This document shows, one piece after another, positions 16,991 to 26,386 of a stretch of DNA of 64,000 nucleotides. A program made the translations under genes and the position numbers. The stretch comes from Desulfitobacterium sp038181555 (GTDB lineage: Bacteria; Bacillota; Desulfitobacteriia; Desulfitobacteriales; Desulfitobacteriaceae). Where the stretch lies: assembly GCF_038181555.1 (NCBI RefSeq), contig NZ_JBBWUA010000004.1, positions 186,001 through 250,000 on the forward strand. Direction: 5' to 3'. Under the pieces are notes generated by a model that saw only the letters and a list, made by a program, of their open reading frames with translations, was not told where the DNA came from and did no database searches. Position 1 is the stretch's first letter. Every line of letters begins with the position of its first letter.

Positions 16991-17003
16991 TAATCCAAGC
17001 TTA
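16991..17003 (+). repeat. Right copy of the 13-bp direct repeat
   Basis: TAATCCAAGCTTA is identical to 16723-16735. It lies 23 bp before the purE ribosome-site region, so the pre-insertion junction would have been a normal short operon gap. Confidence 0.7.
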
Positions 17004-17026
17004 ATTACGTGAATGGAGGAATATTT

Positions 17027-17539
17027 ATGACCCAAGTCGGTATCGTCATGGGCAGTGACTCAGACTACAGCGTCATGGAAGACGCCATCAAAGCCCTCAA
17101 AGAATTTGGAGTTAGCTATGAAGTGAAGGTCTCCTCGGCACATCGAACCTTGGAACGGACCTTGAATTGGGTCAATGGATTCGAAGGGCAAGGGGGCCAA
17201 GTGATAATTGCTGGGGCTGGGATGGCCGCTCATTTGCCCGGTGTGGTGGCAGGAGCAACAACTTTGCCCGTGATCGGGGTGCCGATTCGCAGTGGTGCCT
17301 TGGAAGGGTTAGACGCCCTTTATGCCATCGTCCAGATGCCCCCGGGTGTCCCGGTGGCAACCGTAGGCATCAATGGAGCTAAAAATGCCGGACTTTTGGC
17401 GGTTCAAATGCTTGCTCTTTCCGATCAGAGCCTGCGCGAGGCTTTGAAAAACTATCGTGTGACGATGGCAGAAGGAGTAGAGGCCAAGGATAAGGCACTG
17501 CAGGAGAAACTCAAAATGGAAAGGGAGATTACCCCATGA
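17027..17539 (+). CDS. purE: N5-carboxyaminoimidazole ribonucleotide mutase / AIR carboxylase subunit
   Basis: PurE makes CAIR. The ATG at 17027 with a GGAGG site 7-8 bp upstream gives 170 aa; an in-frame GTG six codons earlier has no ribosome site. The motifs MGSDSDYSVM, SSAHRTLERT, GAGMAAHLPGVVAG and QMPPGVPVATVGI are class I-like. Class I PurE normally works with PurK, yet no purK is in this operon. PurK may be elsewhere or the enzyme may use CO2 directly. It overlaps purB by ATGA. Confidence 0.95.
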   Translation: MTQVGIVMGSDSDYSVMEDAIKALKEFGVSYEVKVSSAHRTLERTLNWVNGFEGQGGQVIIAGAGMAAHLPGVVAGATTLPVIGVPIRSGALEGLDALYAIVQMPPGVPVATVGINGAKNAGLLAVQMLALSDQSLREALKNYRVTMAEGVEAKDKALQEKLKMEREITP

Positions 17540-18831
17540 TTGAACGATATACTCTTCCCGAAATGGGCCGCGTCTGGACGGATCAACATCGCTTAGAACT
17601 TTGGCTGAAGATAGAAATTGCTGCCTGTGAGGGGTGGTCGAAGATTGGTAAAATACCCGAAGAGGCTGTTCAGGTCATCCGTGAAAAAGCCAGCTTCTCT
17701 TGGGAGAGAGTAAAGGAAATTGAAGAAATCACTCATCATGATGTATTGGCGTTTACCACCAATGTAGCAGAAAATGTCGGAGAGCCAGCTAAGTATATTC
17801 ACCTTGGCCTCACTTCCTCAGATGTTCTAGATACAGCCTTATCTTTGCAAATGGTAGAAGCTGCTGACATACTGCTGAAAAAGCTAGAGCGCTTGGAAGA
17901 GGCCTTGAAAACTCGGGCCCTCGAACATAAGGACACCTTAATGATGGGAAGAACCCATGGCATTCATGCTGAACCGATCACTATGGGTTTGAAATTTGCT
18001 CTATGGTATGAAGAGATTAAACGGCAAACTCGACGCATGGAATTTGCCCGTGAGGAGATTCGCGTCGGCAAGATTTCCGGTGCAGTGGGGACATTCGCTA
18101 ATGTGGATCCCCGGGTCGAGGAATGGGTGTGTGCATCCCTTGGTTTGAACCCAGCACCGATCTCAACCCAAGTGTTGCAGCGAGATCGCCATGCTTTTTA
18201 TGTGACAACATTAGCTGGAGTTGCCAGTTCATTAGATAAGATAGCTACCGAATTAAGAAATCTGCAGCGCACCGATGTGCATGAAGTCGAAGAACCCTTT
18301 GCCAAAGGTCAAAAAGGTTCCTCAGCAATGCCCCATAAGAAAAACCCCATTACTGGAGAGAGAATCTGTGGTATGGCTAGAGTTATTCGCGGCAATGCCC
18401 AAACAGCTTTAGAAAATGTAGCTCTTTGGCATGAACGGGATATCTCTCATTCATCTGCGGAACGAATTATTTTACCGGACAGTACGATCGCACTGGATTA
18501 TATCCTGGAAAAGATGATCAAACTGATCGAGGGCTTGCGGGTCTTTCCGGAAAAAATGCAGCAGAATATCGATAAGGTCGTGGGTTTAATCTTCTCCCAA
18601 AGGGTTATGCTTGCTTTGGTCAAAAAGGGATCGAGTCGGGAGGATGCTTATGCTTGGACCCAACGCAATGCAATGCAGGCTTGGGAGACCAAGGAGGCTT
18701 TCCAGTCTTTAGTGCTTAAGGATCAAGAGATTCGCAAATACCTGACGGAAGCAGAGATCGAGGGGCTCTTCGATTACCACTATCATACTAAACATATCGA
18801 TACGATCTTTAAAAGAGTCGGACTACTATAA
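17536..18831 (+). CDS. purB: Adenylosuccinate lyase
   Basis: The 431-aa fumarase-superfamily enzyme acts twice: it splits SAICAR to AICAR and adenylosuccinate to AMP. It shows the superfamily signature SSAMPHKKNP with the catalytic serine loop, TSSDVLDTA and GRTHGIHAEP with the catalytic histidine. Its ATG overlaps purE by 4 bases. Length is normal. Confidence 0.97.
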   Translation: MIERYTLPEMGRVWTDQHRLELWLKIEIAACEGWSKIGKIPEEAVQVIREKASFSWERVKEIEEITHHDVLAFTTNVAENVGEPAKYIHLGLTSSDVLDTALSLQMVEAADILLKKLERLEEALKTRALEHKDTLMMGRTHGIHAEPITMGLKFALWYEEIKRQTRRMEFAREEIRVGKISGAVGTFANVDPRVEEWVCASLGLNPAPISTQVLQRDRHAFYVTTLAGVASSLDKIATELRNLQRTDVHEVEEPFAKGQKGSSAMPHKKNPITGERICGMARVIRGNAQTALENVALWHERDISHSSAERIILPDSTIALDYILEKMIKLIEGLRVFPEKMQQNIDKVVGLIFSQRVMLALVKKGSSREDAYAWTQRNAMQAWETKEAFQSLVLKDQEIRKYLTEAEIEGLFDYHYHTKHIDTIFKRVGLL

Positions 18832-18902
18832 GACCCATGTCTAATTTACTGCGGAATTGACCCCGCGTCGTTCCCTAAGTTCATGATAGAAGGAGATATG
18901 CA

Positions 18903-19619
18903 ATGAAAAAACGTGAAATGGTATACGAGGGCAAAGCCAAGAAGGTTTTTGTCACGGATCAAGAAGACATCTATTGGTTGGAATATAAGGATGACGCTAC
19001 AGCCTTTAATGGTGAAAAGAAAGGAACAATTGGTGACAAAGGAATTGTCAACAACCGACTATCGGCTCTCTTTTTTAATGCCTTGGCAAAGGCTGGTATT
19101 CCCTCCCACTTTGTAGAATTACTCAATGATCGAGAAATGCTCGTGCGCAAATTAGAAATGATTCCTTTGGAAGTGGTCGTACGCAATATCGCAGCCGGCA
19201 GCTTAGCGAAACGTCTAGGTGTCGATGAAGGATTTCAACTTACACACCCGGTTGTAGAATTGTATTATAAGGATGATGCTTTAGGGGATCCATTCGTCAA
19301 TGAATCCCACGCCTTAGCCATGGGCTGGGCGAAAGCGGAAGAGCTTCAAGAAATCCAAGAACTGGGGCGCCGCATCAATGGGATATTGCAAAAGATTCTG
19401 GACCAAGCGGGGATCATTTTGGTGGATTTCAAATTGGAATTTGGTAAATATGAGGGTAAAGTGCTTTTAGGGGATGAAATATCTCCTGATACCTGCCGTT
19501 TTTGGGATAAGGAGACTCGGGAAAAGCTGGATAAAGATCGTTTTCGTCGTGATCTCGGTCAAGTTGAAGAGGCTTACGAGGAAGTCTATCGTCGGGTCAG
19601 CGCAGTCCTTAAAGCTTAG
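18903..19619 (+). CDS. purC: SAICAR synthase
   Basis: This 238-aa enzyme ligates CAIR and aspartate using ATP. YEGKAKKVF, the ATP-site start, and FVELLNDREMLVRKLEMIPLEVVVRNIAAGS, the family signature, are intact, as is LVDFKLEFG. The ATG has an AGAAGGAGAT site. It is the fourth gene of the operon, 71 bp after purB. Confidence 0.97.
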   Translation: MKKREMVYEGKAKKVFVTDQEDIYWLEYKDDATAFNGEKKGTIGDKGIVNNRLSALFFNALAKAGIPSHFVELLNDREMLVRKLEMIPLEVVVRNIAAGSLAKRLGVDEGFQLTHPVVELYYKDDALGDPFVNESHALAMGWAKAEELQEIQELGRRINGILQKILDQAGIILVDFKLEFGKYEGKVLLGDEISPDTCRFWDKETREKLDKDRFRRDLGQVEEAYEEVYRRVSAVLKA

Positions 19620-19624
19620 ATAGC

Positions 19625-19647
19625 GTCATCCTGACGGAGAGGATGAC
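19625..19647 (+). other. Intercistronic hairpin between purC and purF
   Basis: GTCATCCT (19625-19632) and AGGATGAC (19640-19647) form a perfect 8-bp stem with a 7-base loop and no T-run. It may modulate mRNA stability within the operon. Confidence 0.4.
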
Positions 19648-19686
19648 ATTTATATTTGGCATTAAATTGATGAGGAGGGTATCGAA

Positions 19687-21105
19687 TTGAGAGAGCCCTG
19701 GGATGATAAACCAAATGAAGAATGTGGTGTTTTCGGCATTTATGCGCCTGAGCAAGAGGTAGCCCGTCTCACCTATTACGCCCTTTATGCTTTGCAGCAT
19801 CGAGGACAGGAAAGCGCCGGAATTGCCGTTTCGGATGGACGTACAATACAAGTTCACAAAGGCATGGGTTTGGTTTCCGAAGTCTTCTCGGAAAGAGTGT
19901 TGGTAGAGCTTAATAGCAAAGGAAAAATGGCGATTGGCCATGTGCGTTACTCAACGACGGGTTCCAGCCTCCTTGCCAATGCGCAGCCTCTCGTTGTTCA
20001 TTACCAAAAGGGAATGATGGCCCTAGCTCACAATGGAAACTTGACTAATGCGGCAGAGCTACGCGAAGAGTTAGTCAAGGATGGAGCAGTATTTCAGACG
20101 ACAGTCGATACAGAAGTAATTGTACTATTGATCGCTCGTTATTATCGAAGTAGCTTGGAAGACGCTCTTGTGAAGACCATGTTAGATTTGCAAGGAGCCT
20201 ATTCGCTGGTGATTGCTGCAGATAACAAGATCATGGGGGTACGGGATCCTTATGGCGTTCGTCCCTTATGCATTGGTCAACTTGAAGGCCGTTATTGTCT
20301 TGCTTCGGAAAGTTGTGCCCTAGATACCATAGGCGCAGAATTTGTACGTGATGTTTTGCCGGGGGAAATCATCACGATCGATGAGGATGGTCTGCACTCA
20401 CGACAAGGGTTGCCATCTCAGACCACAGCAGTCTGTGCCTTCGAATACATTTATTTAGCTCGCCCGGATAGCACCATTGACCAATTGAACGTGACGGAAA
20501 GCCGTCGCAGAATGGGCATTGAACTAGCGAGAGAATACCCAATCGAGGCAGATATTGTAATTCCGGTACCTGATTCGGGGATGACTGCTGCTCTTGGCTA
20601 CGCAGAGGAATCCGGTATACCTTTTGCCCAGGGCTTGCTGAAAAACCGTTATGTAGGAAGAACCTTTATACAGCCCACCCAAGAAATGCGTGAAGTCGCA
20701 GTGCGTTTGAAGCTGAATGCCAATGCCCAAGTGATACGGGGTAAACGGGTAATAATGATTGACGATTCGATCGTGAGAGGGACCACCAGTTCGCGAATCG
20801 TTGAAATGCTCCGCAAGGTGGGGGCCAAGGAAGTCCATCTCCTCATCTCCAGTCCTCCGGTACTCTACACTTGCTATTATGGCATTGATACGGCCGAGCG
20901 GGAAAAACTCATCGCCACAAATATGGATCTGGAAGGGATTCGCCAATATGTGGGCGCAGACTCACTTTATTATTTATCTGATGAAGGTGTGCGCAGAGCC
21001 TTAGGAAACTTGTCCGTCTGTATGGCTTGTTTTGATGGGAATTACCCTGCCGGAATGCCTACGGCGGCTAAAGGCAAACTGGATGCCTGTAAAGGAAAGT
21101 GTTAA
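19687..21105 (+). CDS. purF: Amidophosphoribosyltransferase (Bacillus-type, Fe-S)
   Basis: First committed step: PRPP plus glutamine gives phosphoribosylamine. The TTG start behind GAGGAGGG gives 472 aa with a 12-residue propeptide before the N-terminal nucleophile C13 (ECGVFGIY). The PRPP loop is VIMIDDSIVRGTTS. Cysteines in AVCAFEY, the TCYYG region and VCMACFDG match the ligands of the oxygen-sensitive 4Fe-4S cluster of Bacillus-type enzymes. It uses PRPP, the ligand expected to switch the operon on. Confidence 0.97.
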   Translation: MREPWDDKPNEECGVFGIYAPEQEVARLTYYALYALQHRGQESAGIAVSDGRTIQVHKGMGLVSEVFSERVLVELNSKGKMAIGHVRYSTTGSSLLANAQPLVVHYQKGMMALAHNGNLTNAAELREELVKDGAVFQTTVDTEVIVLLIARYYRSSLEDALVKTMLDLQGAYSLVIAADNKIMGVRDPYGVRPLCIGQLEGRYCLASESCALDTIGAEFVRDVLPGEIITIDEDGLHSRQGLPSQTTAVCAFEYIYLARPDSTIDQLNVTESRRRMGIELAREYPIEADIVIPVPDSGMTAALGYAEESGIPFAQGLLKNRYVGRTFIQPTQEMREVAVRLKLNANAQVIRGKRVIMIDDSIVRGTTSSRIVEMLRKVGAKEVHLLISSPPVLYTCYYGIDTAEREKLIATNMDLEGIRQYVGADSLYYLSDEGVRRALGNLSVCMACFDGNYPAGMPTAAKGKLDACKGKC

Positions 21106-21139
21106 AATTTTACTGGATAGATAGAAAGGTGGATCAGTG

Positions 21140-22159
21140 ATGGGATATTCTTATCGTCAGGCAGGGGTAGATATCGATGCGGGAAATCAGGCTGTGGAAT
21201 TGATGAAGCCTGCCGTAAAAAGGACACTGAGGCCGGAGGTCATGGGTGGGCTCGGCGGCTTTGGCGGGCTCTTTGCTTTGGATCTTAAAAAATATCCGGA
21301 ACCGGTTCTGGTTTCCGGCACGGATGGTGTCGGGACAAAGCTCAAACTGGCCTTTCAGATGAATCGGCATGATACCATCGGCCAAGACGCGGTGGCCATG
21401 TGTGTGAATGATATTTTAGTCCAAGGTGCGGAACCCTTGTTCTTCCTCGATTATTTGGCTGTAGGCAAGCTGGTACCTGAGCAAGTGGCTGAGGTCGTGG
21501 GGGGAATTGCCAAGGGCTGTGAGCTGACCGGGTGTGCACTTATCGGCGGTGAGACTGCAGAGATGCCAGGCTTTTACGCCCAGGGAGAATATGATATTGC
21601 CGGCTTTGCTGTAGGAGCAGTAAACCGCCCGGATCTGATCGATGGCTCGCAAATTAAAGAGGGCGATGTCTTAATCGGTATTGCTTCATCCGGTTTTCAT
21701 AGCAACGGTTATTCCTTGGTACGGAAAGTCTTTACTCCGGACCTTTGGGATAAGGTCTACCCTGAGTTAGGGGAAACCTTAGGCGAGGCACTCCTTCGTC
21801 CCACGCGGATTTATGTGAAGAGTGTCCTTCCCTTGTTAGAAAAAAAACAGATTCTTGGGATGGCCCATATTACTGGGGGAGGCCTAACTGAAAACATTCC
21901 CCGTATACTTCCGGAAGGTTTGGGAGTAAGTGTTGATCGTTCCGCCTGGCAGGTTCCTGCTCTATTTAAGCTATTACAAACCATGGGTGAGGTTGCGGAA
22001 GAAGAAATGCTCCGCACCTTTAATATGGGTATTGGTTTTGTATTAATCGTCCATCCTCACGATGTAGAAGAAATCCAGGGTCAGCTCCGGGCAGCAGGGG
22101 AAGAAAGCTTTGTCTTTGGAGAGGTTCAAGGACAGAGCAAAGGAGTGAATTACCGTTGA
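21140..22159 (+). CDS. purM: Phosphoribosylformylglycinamidine cyclo-ligase (AIR synthase)
   Basis: This 339-aa enzyme converts FGAM to AIR. Motifs include VSGTDGVGTKLKLAF, DAVAMCVNDILVQGAEPLFFLDY and GGETAEMPGFY, and HITGGGLTENIPR is near the C-terminal half. An ATG at 21140 with AAAGGTGG is preferred to the GTG one codon earlier. Its TGA overlaps the purN ATG (TGATG). Confidence 0.96.
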   Translation: MGYSYRQAGVDIDAGNQAVELMKPAVKRTLRPEVMGGLGGFGGLFALDLKKYPEPVLVSGTDGVGTKLKLAFQMNRHDTIGQDAVAMCVNDILVQGAEPLFFLDYLAVGKLVPEQVAEVVGGIAKGCELTGCALIGGETAEMPGFYAQGEYDIAGFAVGAVNRPDLIDGSQIKEGDVLIGIASSGFHSNGYSLVRKVFTPDLWDKVYPELGETLGEALLRPTRIYVKSVLPLLEKKQILGMAHITGGGLTENIPRILPEGLGVSVDRSAWQVPALFKLLQTMGEVAEEEMLRTFNMGIGFVLIVHPHDVEEIQGQLRAAGEESFVFGEVQGQSKGVNYR

Positions 22160-22761
22160 TGCGGATCGGGGTATTGGCTTCCGGACGGGGAAGCAACCTA
22201 CAGGCCTTAATTGAGGTCTGGAAGCAGGGCATGCTGGGGGGAGATATCGTCGCTGTAGGCTCAGACCGAGAGGATGCTTTGGCTTTGCAAAGGGCTCAAG
22301 ATGTAGGCATACTGAATCAAGCCTTTCCCCTTCGCAATTATGCGACCCGGGATAAACAGGAAGAGGCAATCCTGCACTGGTTGAGAGAGCAGGGGGTAGA
22401 ACTTCTGGTTCTCGCCGGATTTATGCGGGTGTTGAGCCAGGAATTTCTGCAAGCCTGCCAAATTCCCGTCATTAACATCCATCCTTCGTTGCTACCGGCT
22501 TTTCAGGGCCTTCATGCTCAAAGGCAGGCCATTGAATATGGGGTCAAGCTTTCCGGTTGTACGGTTCACTATGTGGATGAGGGGCTGGATAGTGGTCCTA
22601 TTATCCTTCAAGAGGCTGTAGTAGTGTTGCCGGAAGATACAGAAGCATCCCTATCGGACCGCATTCTGGAAGTAGAGCATCGAATATATCCTGAAGCCGT
22701 AAGACTGGTGGCGAGTGGACAAGTCAGACGACAGGGGCGAATCGTAGAGATTCTCTGCTAA
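22159..22761 (+). CDS. purN: GAR formyltransferase (folate-dependent)
   Basis: This 200-aa enzyme formylates GAR with 10-formyl-THF. It starts GVLASGRGSNLQALIE and carries the catalytic block NIHPSLLPAFQG with the downstream GCTVHYVDEGLDSGPII (Asn, His, Asp triad). No formate-dependent purT is needed. It is translationally coupled to purM by a one-base overlap. Confidence 0.96.
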   Translation: MRIGVLASGRGSNLQALIEVWKQGMLGGDIVAVGSDREDALALQRAQDVGILNQAFPLRNYATRDKQEEAILHWLREQGVELLVLAGFMRVLSQEFLQACQIPVINIHPSLLPAFQGLHAQRQAIEYGVKLSGCTVHYVDEGLDSGPIILQEAVVVLPEDTEASLSDRILEVEHRIYPEAVRLVASGQVRRQGRIVEILC

Positions 22762-22801
22762 ACACGGCAATAAGAAGATTTAGTATGAGGGGGCTTATTT
22801 G

Positions 22802-24367
22802 ATGAGAAGAGCAATGCTCAGTGTTTCTAATAAAACCGGACTGGTAGAATTTGCACGGGGACTGGTGGAGCTAGGCTTTGAATTGGTTTCCACTGGGGGA
22901 ACCTTTAAGACATTGACCGGTGCAGGGCTACCTGTAAGCTATGTCACAGAGATTACGGGCTTTCCTGAAATACTTGATGGACGAGTCAAGACACTGCACC
23001 CGAAGGTCCATGGAGGTATACTCGCTCGCGGTACAGCCGAGCACTTACAACAGCTCGAAGAGAATGGAATTGGCCTCATTGAACTAGTAGCGGTTAATCT
23101 TTATCCCTTTAAAGAAACTATCGCCAAACCGGGAGTGGAATTTCAGGAGGCCATTGAAAATATTGATATCGGCGGTCCCTCGATGGTGCGGGCGGCGGCA
23201 AAAAATCAAGAACGTGTTAGTATCGTCGTAAATCCGGAGCGTTACGGGGAAGTTCTGCAAGCAATGCGCGACCAAGGCGAAGTGCCTTATGACTTGCGTA
23301 AACGTTTAGCCGCCGAGGCCTTTGCTCATACGGCTGAGTATGATCGCTATATTGCGGACTATCTAGCACAAGAACTAGCGAAGGAATCGGTTGGAAGCAC
23401 CACTTCTACCGATCAATCCGTTTTCCCTGATTCCATAACCCTCTCCGGCCAGAAGATCCAAGACCTCCGCTATGGGGAGAATCCTGACCAAAGGGCTGCT
23501 TTCTATCGAGGAATCGGTTCAGAAGGGACTTTAGCCCATGGTAAACAGCTCCAGGGGAAAGAACTCTCCTACAACAACTGGATGGACATGGATGCTGCTT
23601 GGGGAATTGTAGAAGATTTCAGCGAGCCGGCTTGTGCCATAATTAAACATACTAATCCTTGCGGAACAGCCCTTGGCGAAACTGCCCTCGTAGCCTATGA
23701 AAGAGCTCTGGCAGCGGATCCGGTATCGGCTTTTGGAGGGATTATCGCTTTCAATCGGGAAATCGAAGCACCCTGTGCCGAAGCCTTGAAAGGCCATTTT
23801 TACGAGGTCATTGTGGCCCCTAAGTTTAGCGAAGAGGCCCAAGTGATTTTAAAGGAAAAGAAAAACCTCCGTCTGGTTCAAGTAACACCGGGCGCACAAC
23901 AGGGAACTACACCCTGGAAGGTACGCTCGATTCAAGGTGGATATTTAATTCAGGAAGAAGATAAAGGTACAGTACCGGTTACCGATTGGGAGATCGTTAG
24001 TGATCTAAAGCCGACGACTCAAGATATTCTAGAATTGGATTTTGCTTGGCGGGTTGTGAAGCATGTCAAGTCCAATGCGATTGTGCTTGCTAAAATGAGC
24101 CAAACCCTTGGGGTGGGCGCTGGTCAGATGAACCGGGTCGGTTCTGTGAAGATTGCCTTAGAGCAAGCTGGCGAAAAGGCTCAAGGAGCCTATCTCGCAT
24201 CTGACGCTTTCTTTCCTTTCCCAGATTCCTTGGAAGAGGCTGCTAAAGCAGGGATTCGTGCTGTGGTTCAACCCGGTGGCTCGGTCAAAGATGCGGAAGT
24301 CATCGAGGCAGCTAATCGTTTAGGCTTGATTCTGATGTTTACCCATCGACGTCACTTTAAGCACTAA
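22802..24367 (+). CDS. purH: AICAR transformylase / IMP cyclohydrolase
   Basis: The 521-aa bifunctional enzyme makes IMP, the last two steps. The N-terminal MGS-like cyclohydrolase domain (about 1-145; ALLSVSNKTG-like start, LDGRVKTLHPKVHGGILA) precedes the transformylase (about 200-521) with the catalytic KHTNPCGTA and SDAFFPFPDSLE. The ATG at 22802 is preferred to a TTG one codon earlier; a GAGGGGG site precedes both. Confidence 0.96.
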   Translation: MRRAMLSVSNKTGLVEFARGLVELGFELVSTGGTFKTLTGAGLPVSYVTEITGFPEILDGRVKTLHPKVHGGILARGTAEHLQQLEENGIGLIELVAVNLYPFKETIAKPGVEFQEAIENIDIGGPSMVRAAAKNQERVSIVVNPERYGEVLQAMRDQGEVPYDLRKRLAAEAFAHTAEYDRYIADYLAQELAKESVGSTTSTDQSVFPDSITLSGQKIQDLRYGENPDQRAAFYRGIGSEGTLAHGKQLQGKELSYNNWMDMDAAWGIVEDFSEPACAIIKHTNPCGTALGETALVAYERALAADPVSAFGGIIAFNREIEAPCAEALKGHFYEVIVAPKFSEEAQVILKEKKNLRLVQVTPGAQQGTTPWKVRSIQGGYLIQEEDKGTVPVTDWEIVSDLKPTTQDILELDFAWRVVKHVKSNAIVLAKMSQTLGVGAGQMNRVGSVKIALEQAGEKAQGAYLASDAFFPFPDSLEEAAKAGIRAVVQPGGSVKDAEVIEAANRLGLILMFTHRRHFKH

Positions 24368-24447
24368 TGCGGACAGTTTGCACCCTATATCTGGGGTCAC
24401 TATGGGTTGCATTCGATTAATCAATGAGTAAAGTAGGTAGGTGTCCT

Positions 24448-25707
24448 ATGGGAAAAAAGGTTTTGCTGGTAGGTAATGGGGGCAGGGAACATGCCCTTGC
24501 TTGGAAAATAGCTCAAAGCCCGGAGGTTGAGAAGGTGTTTGTGGCTCCGGGAAATGCCGGGACTCAGGAATGGAATGTGCCCATTGCGGCTACCGATATT
24601 TCCGGTTTACTGGCCTTTGCCAAGAAGGAAGGTATTGATTTGACCGTGGTGGGGCCCGAGGCTCCTTTGACCTTAGGAATTGTGGATGCCTTTGTTCAAG
24701 CAGGTTTAAGAGTTTTTGGACCAACTCAAGCCGCAGCTCGCCTCGAAGGCAGCAAGTCGTTTGCTAAGGAGATTATGGTCGAGGCAGCAGTACCAACAGC
24801 TAAAAGCCAAGTGTTTACCGATCCCGAGCAGGCCAAGGCCTATGTCCAAGAGCTCGGAGCACCGATTGTTTTGAAAGCCGACGGATTAGCCGCCGGTAAA
24901 GGGGTGATCGTGGCTATGGATTTGCCAACGGCTTTAACAGCTGTTGATGAGCTGATGGATGGTTCCTTAGGGGAATCGGGAAAATTACTGTTGGTGGAAG
25001 AGTATCTGGAAGGGCAAGAAGTCAGCTTGCTCTGCTTATGTGATGGCGAAAGCGCGGTTACCTTGGTCCCCGTCCAAGACCATAAACGGGCTTTGGATGG
25101 TGATGAGGGCCTAAACACGGGGGGGATGGGTACGTACAGTCCTCCGCCTTTTTGGAATTCTCAAGTAGAGGAGCAAGCCTTGCGAGAGATTATACAGCCT
25201 ACTTTACGTACTATGAAGGATAAAGGGATGCCTTTTCAAGGGGTGCTTTTTGCCGGTCTGATGCTTACGAAGGAGGGTCCCAAAACCCTGGAATTCAATG
25301 TTCGCTTCGGCGATCCGGAAACCCAAGTGATCATGGCTCGTCTGAAATCCGATCTATTTAAAGCTCTTTGGGCTTGTACGGAAGGACGTTTGGGGGATGT
25401 GCAGCTCGAGTGGAAAGAGGAAACCGCAATTTGCATCGTGATGGCTGCGCCTGGCTATCCAGCAGCTTATAAAAAGGGTATACCTATGGCATTGCCGGAA
25501 GCCCTAGATGCAGGACAAGTCATTTTCCACGCAGGAACATCCTATGCCGAAGATGGACAGCTTCAAAGCACCGGTGGCAGAGTCTTAGGGGTTACTGTTT
25601 TAGGAAAAGACCTTTTGGAGGCACGCCGCTTAGGATATACTTTAGTAGAGAGAATTGATTTCCCGCAGGCACATTTTCGCAAGGATATTGGCCTAAAAGG
25701 TCTATAA
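24448..25707 (+). CDS. purD: GAR synthetase
   Basis: This ATP-grasp enzyme (419 aa) joins phosphoribosylamine and glycine. KVLLVGNGGREHALAWK opens the N-terminal domain and VLKADGLAAGKGVIV the ATP-grasp part; NVRFGDPETQ is the metal-site signature. The ATG at 24448 has an AGGTAGGTG site; an upstream in-frame ATG at 24424 would place that site inside the gene. It closes the purine operon. Confidence 0.96.
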   Translation: MGKKVLLVGNGGREHALAWKIAQSPEVEKVFVAPGNAGTQEWNVPIAATDISGLLAFAKKEGIDLTVVGPEAPLTLGIVDAFVQAGLRVFGPTQAAARLEGSKSFAKEIMVEAAVPTAKSQVFTDPEQAKAYVQELGAPIVLKADGLAAGKGVIVAMDLPTALTAVDELMDGSLGESGKLLLVEEYLEGQEVSLLCLCDGESAVTLVPVQDHKRALDGDEGLNTGGMGTYSPPPFWNSQVEEQALREIIQPTLRTMKDKGMPFQGVLFAGLMLTKEGPKTLEFNVRFGDPETQVIMARLKSDLFKALWACTEGRLGDVQLEWKEETAICIVMAAPGYPAAYKKGIPMALPEALDAGQVIFHAGTSYAEDGQLQSTGGRVLGVTVLGKDLLEARRLGYTLVERIDFPQAHFRKDIGLKGL

Positions 25708-25817
25708 CTAAGCAACATTATAAGCGATAAGCGGCGATTGGCTTTTCCACTTGTGACCTTGCTTTGTCCGTTCTTCATATACTGAAGACAGGACGATGTG
25801 CAAGGGAGGGAAAAGGT

Positions 25818-26372
25818 GTGTACAGCTATCGCAAACGGTTCTTTTATCCAATCCATGTGGAAGGACCTGATCCGTTCTTGGCCAAACAATTAATTGAGCA
25901 TTATGGTGGTAAGGATGGAGAACTGACTCAAGTAGTACAGTACTTAAATCATCAGGTTAATATAGACAACCGCTATATACGCGAACTGCTGGGACTTATT
26001 TCTGCTGAAGAGTTAGCCCATTTGGAGACCCTATCGGCAATGATCATCAAGCTAGGTGGTGAGGTTCATCACCTAGTAAATTCAAGTGGCCAAGCTTGGT
26101 CACTTGTCAATGTCTATCAATACTCTGAACCGGAAAAGATATTAAGGGCGAATGTTGCCTTGGAAAAAAGAGCCCGCCTCCAATACGAAGAGCATGCAAA
26201 TCTGACCCAGGATCCTGGCGTAAAGCGTCTCTTAGGCTTTCTGGCTCGCCGCGAAGGGATTCACCAGAAGCTCTTATATCGTTGCCATAAGGTGATGATG
26301 GAAGGCGGTAACAGCGAGCACTATATGGGAATTATCTATGATTACAAGATGAGTCTGCAGGTCTTAGATTAA
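25818..26372 (+). CDS. Mn-catalase/ferritin-like dimetal protein
   Basis: The GTG start behind GGGAGGG gives 184 aa. Two ExxH pairs occur, E65-H68 (EELAHLE) and E146-H149 (REGIHQK), with E35 and E116 placed on the other helices. This is the ligand set of a four-helix dimetal site, as in manganese catalases and the related spore-coat protein CotJC. The chain is shorter than classical Mn catalase, closer to CotJC size. A role in peroxide detoxification or spore coat is likely but not proven. It lies 110 bp after purD and leads into the MFS gene. Confidence 0.75.
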   Translation: MYSYRKRFFYPIHVEGPDPFLAKQLIEHYGGKDGELTQVVQYLNHQVNIDNRYIRELLGLISAEELAHLETLSAMIIKLGGEVHHLVNSSGQAWSLVNVYQYSEPEKILRANVALEKRARLQYEEHANLTQDPGVKRLLGFLARREGIHQKLLYRCHKVMMEGGNSEHYMGIIYDYKMSLQVLD

Positions 26373-26386
26373 TGGGGGTAGCACCA

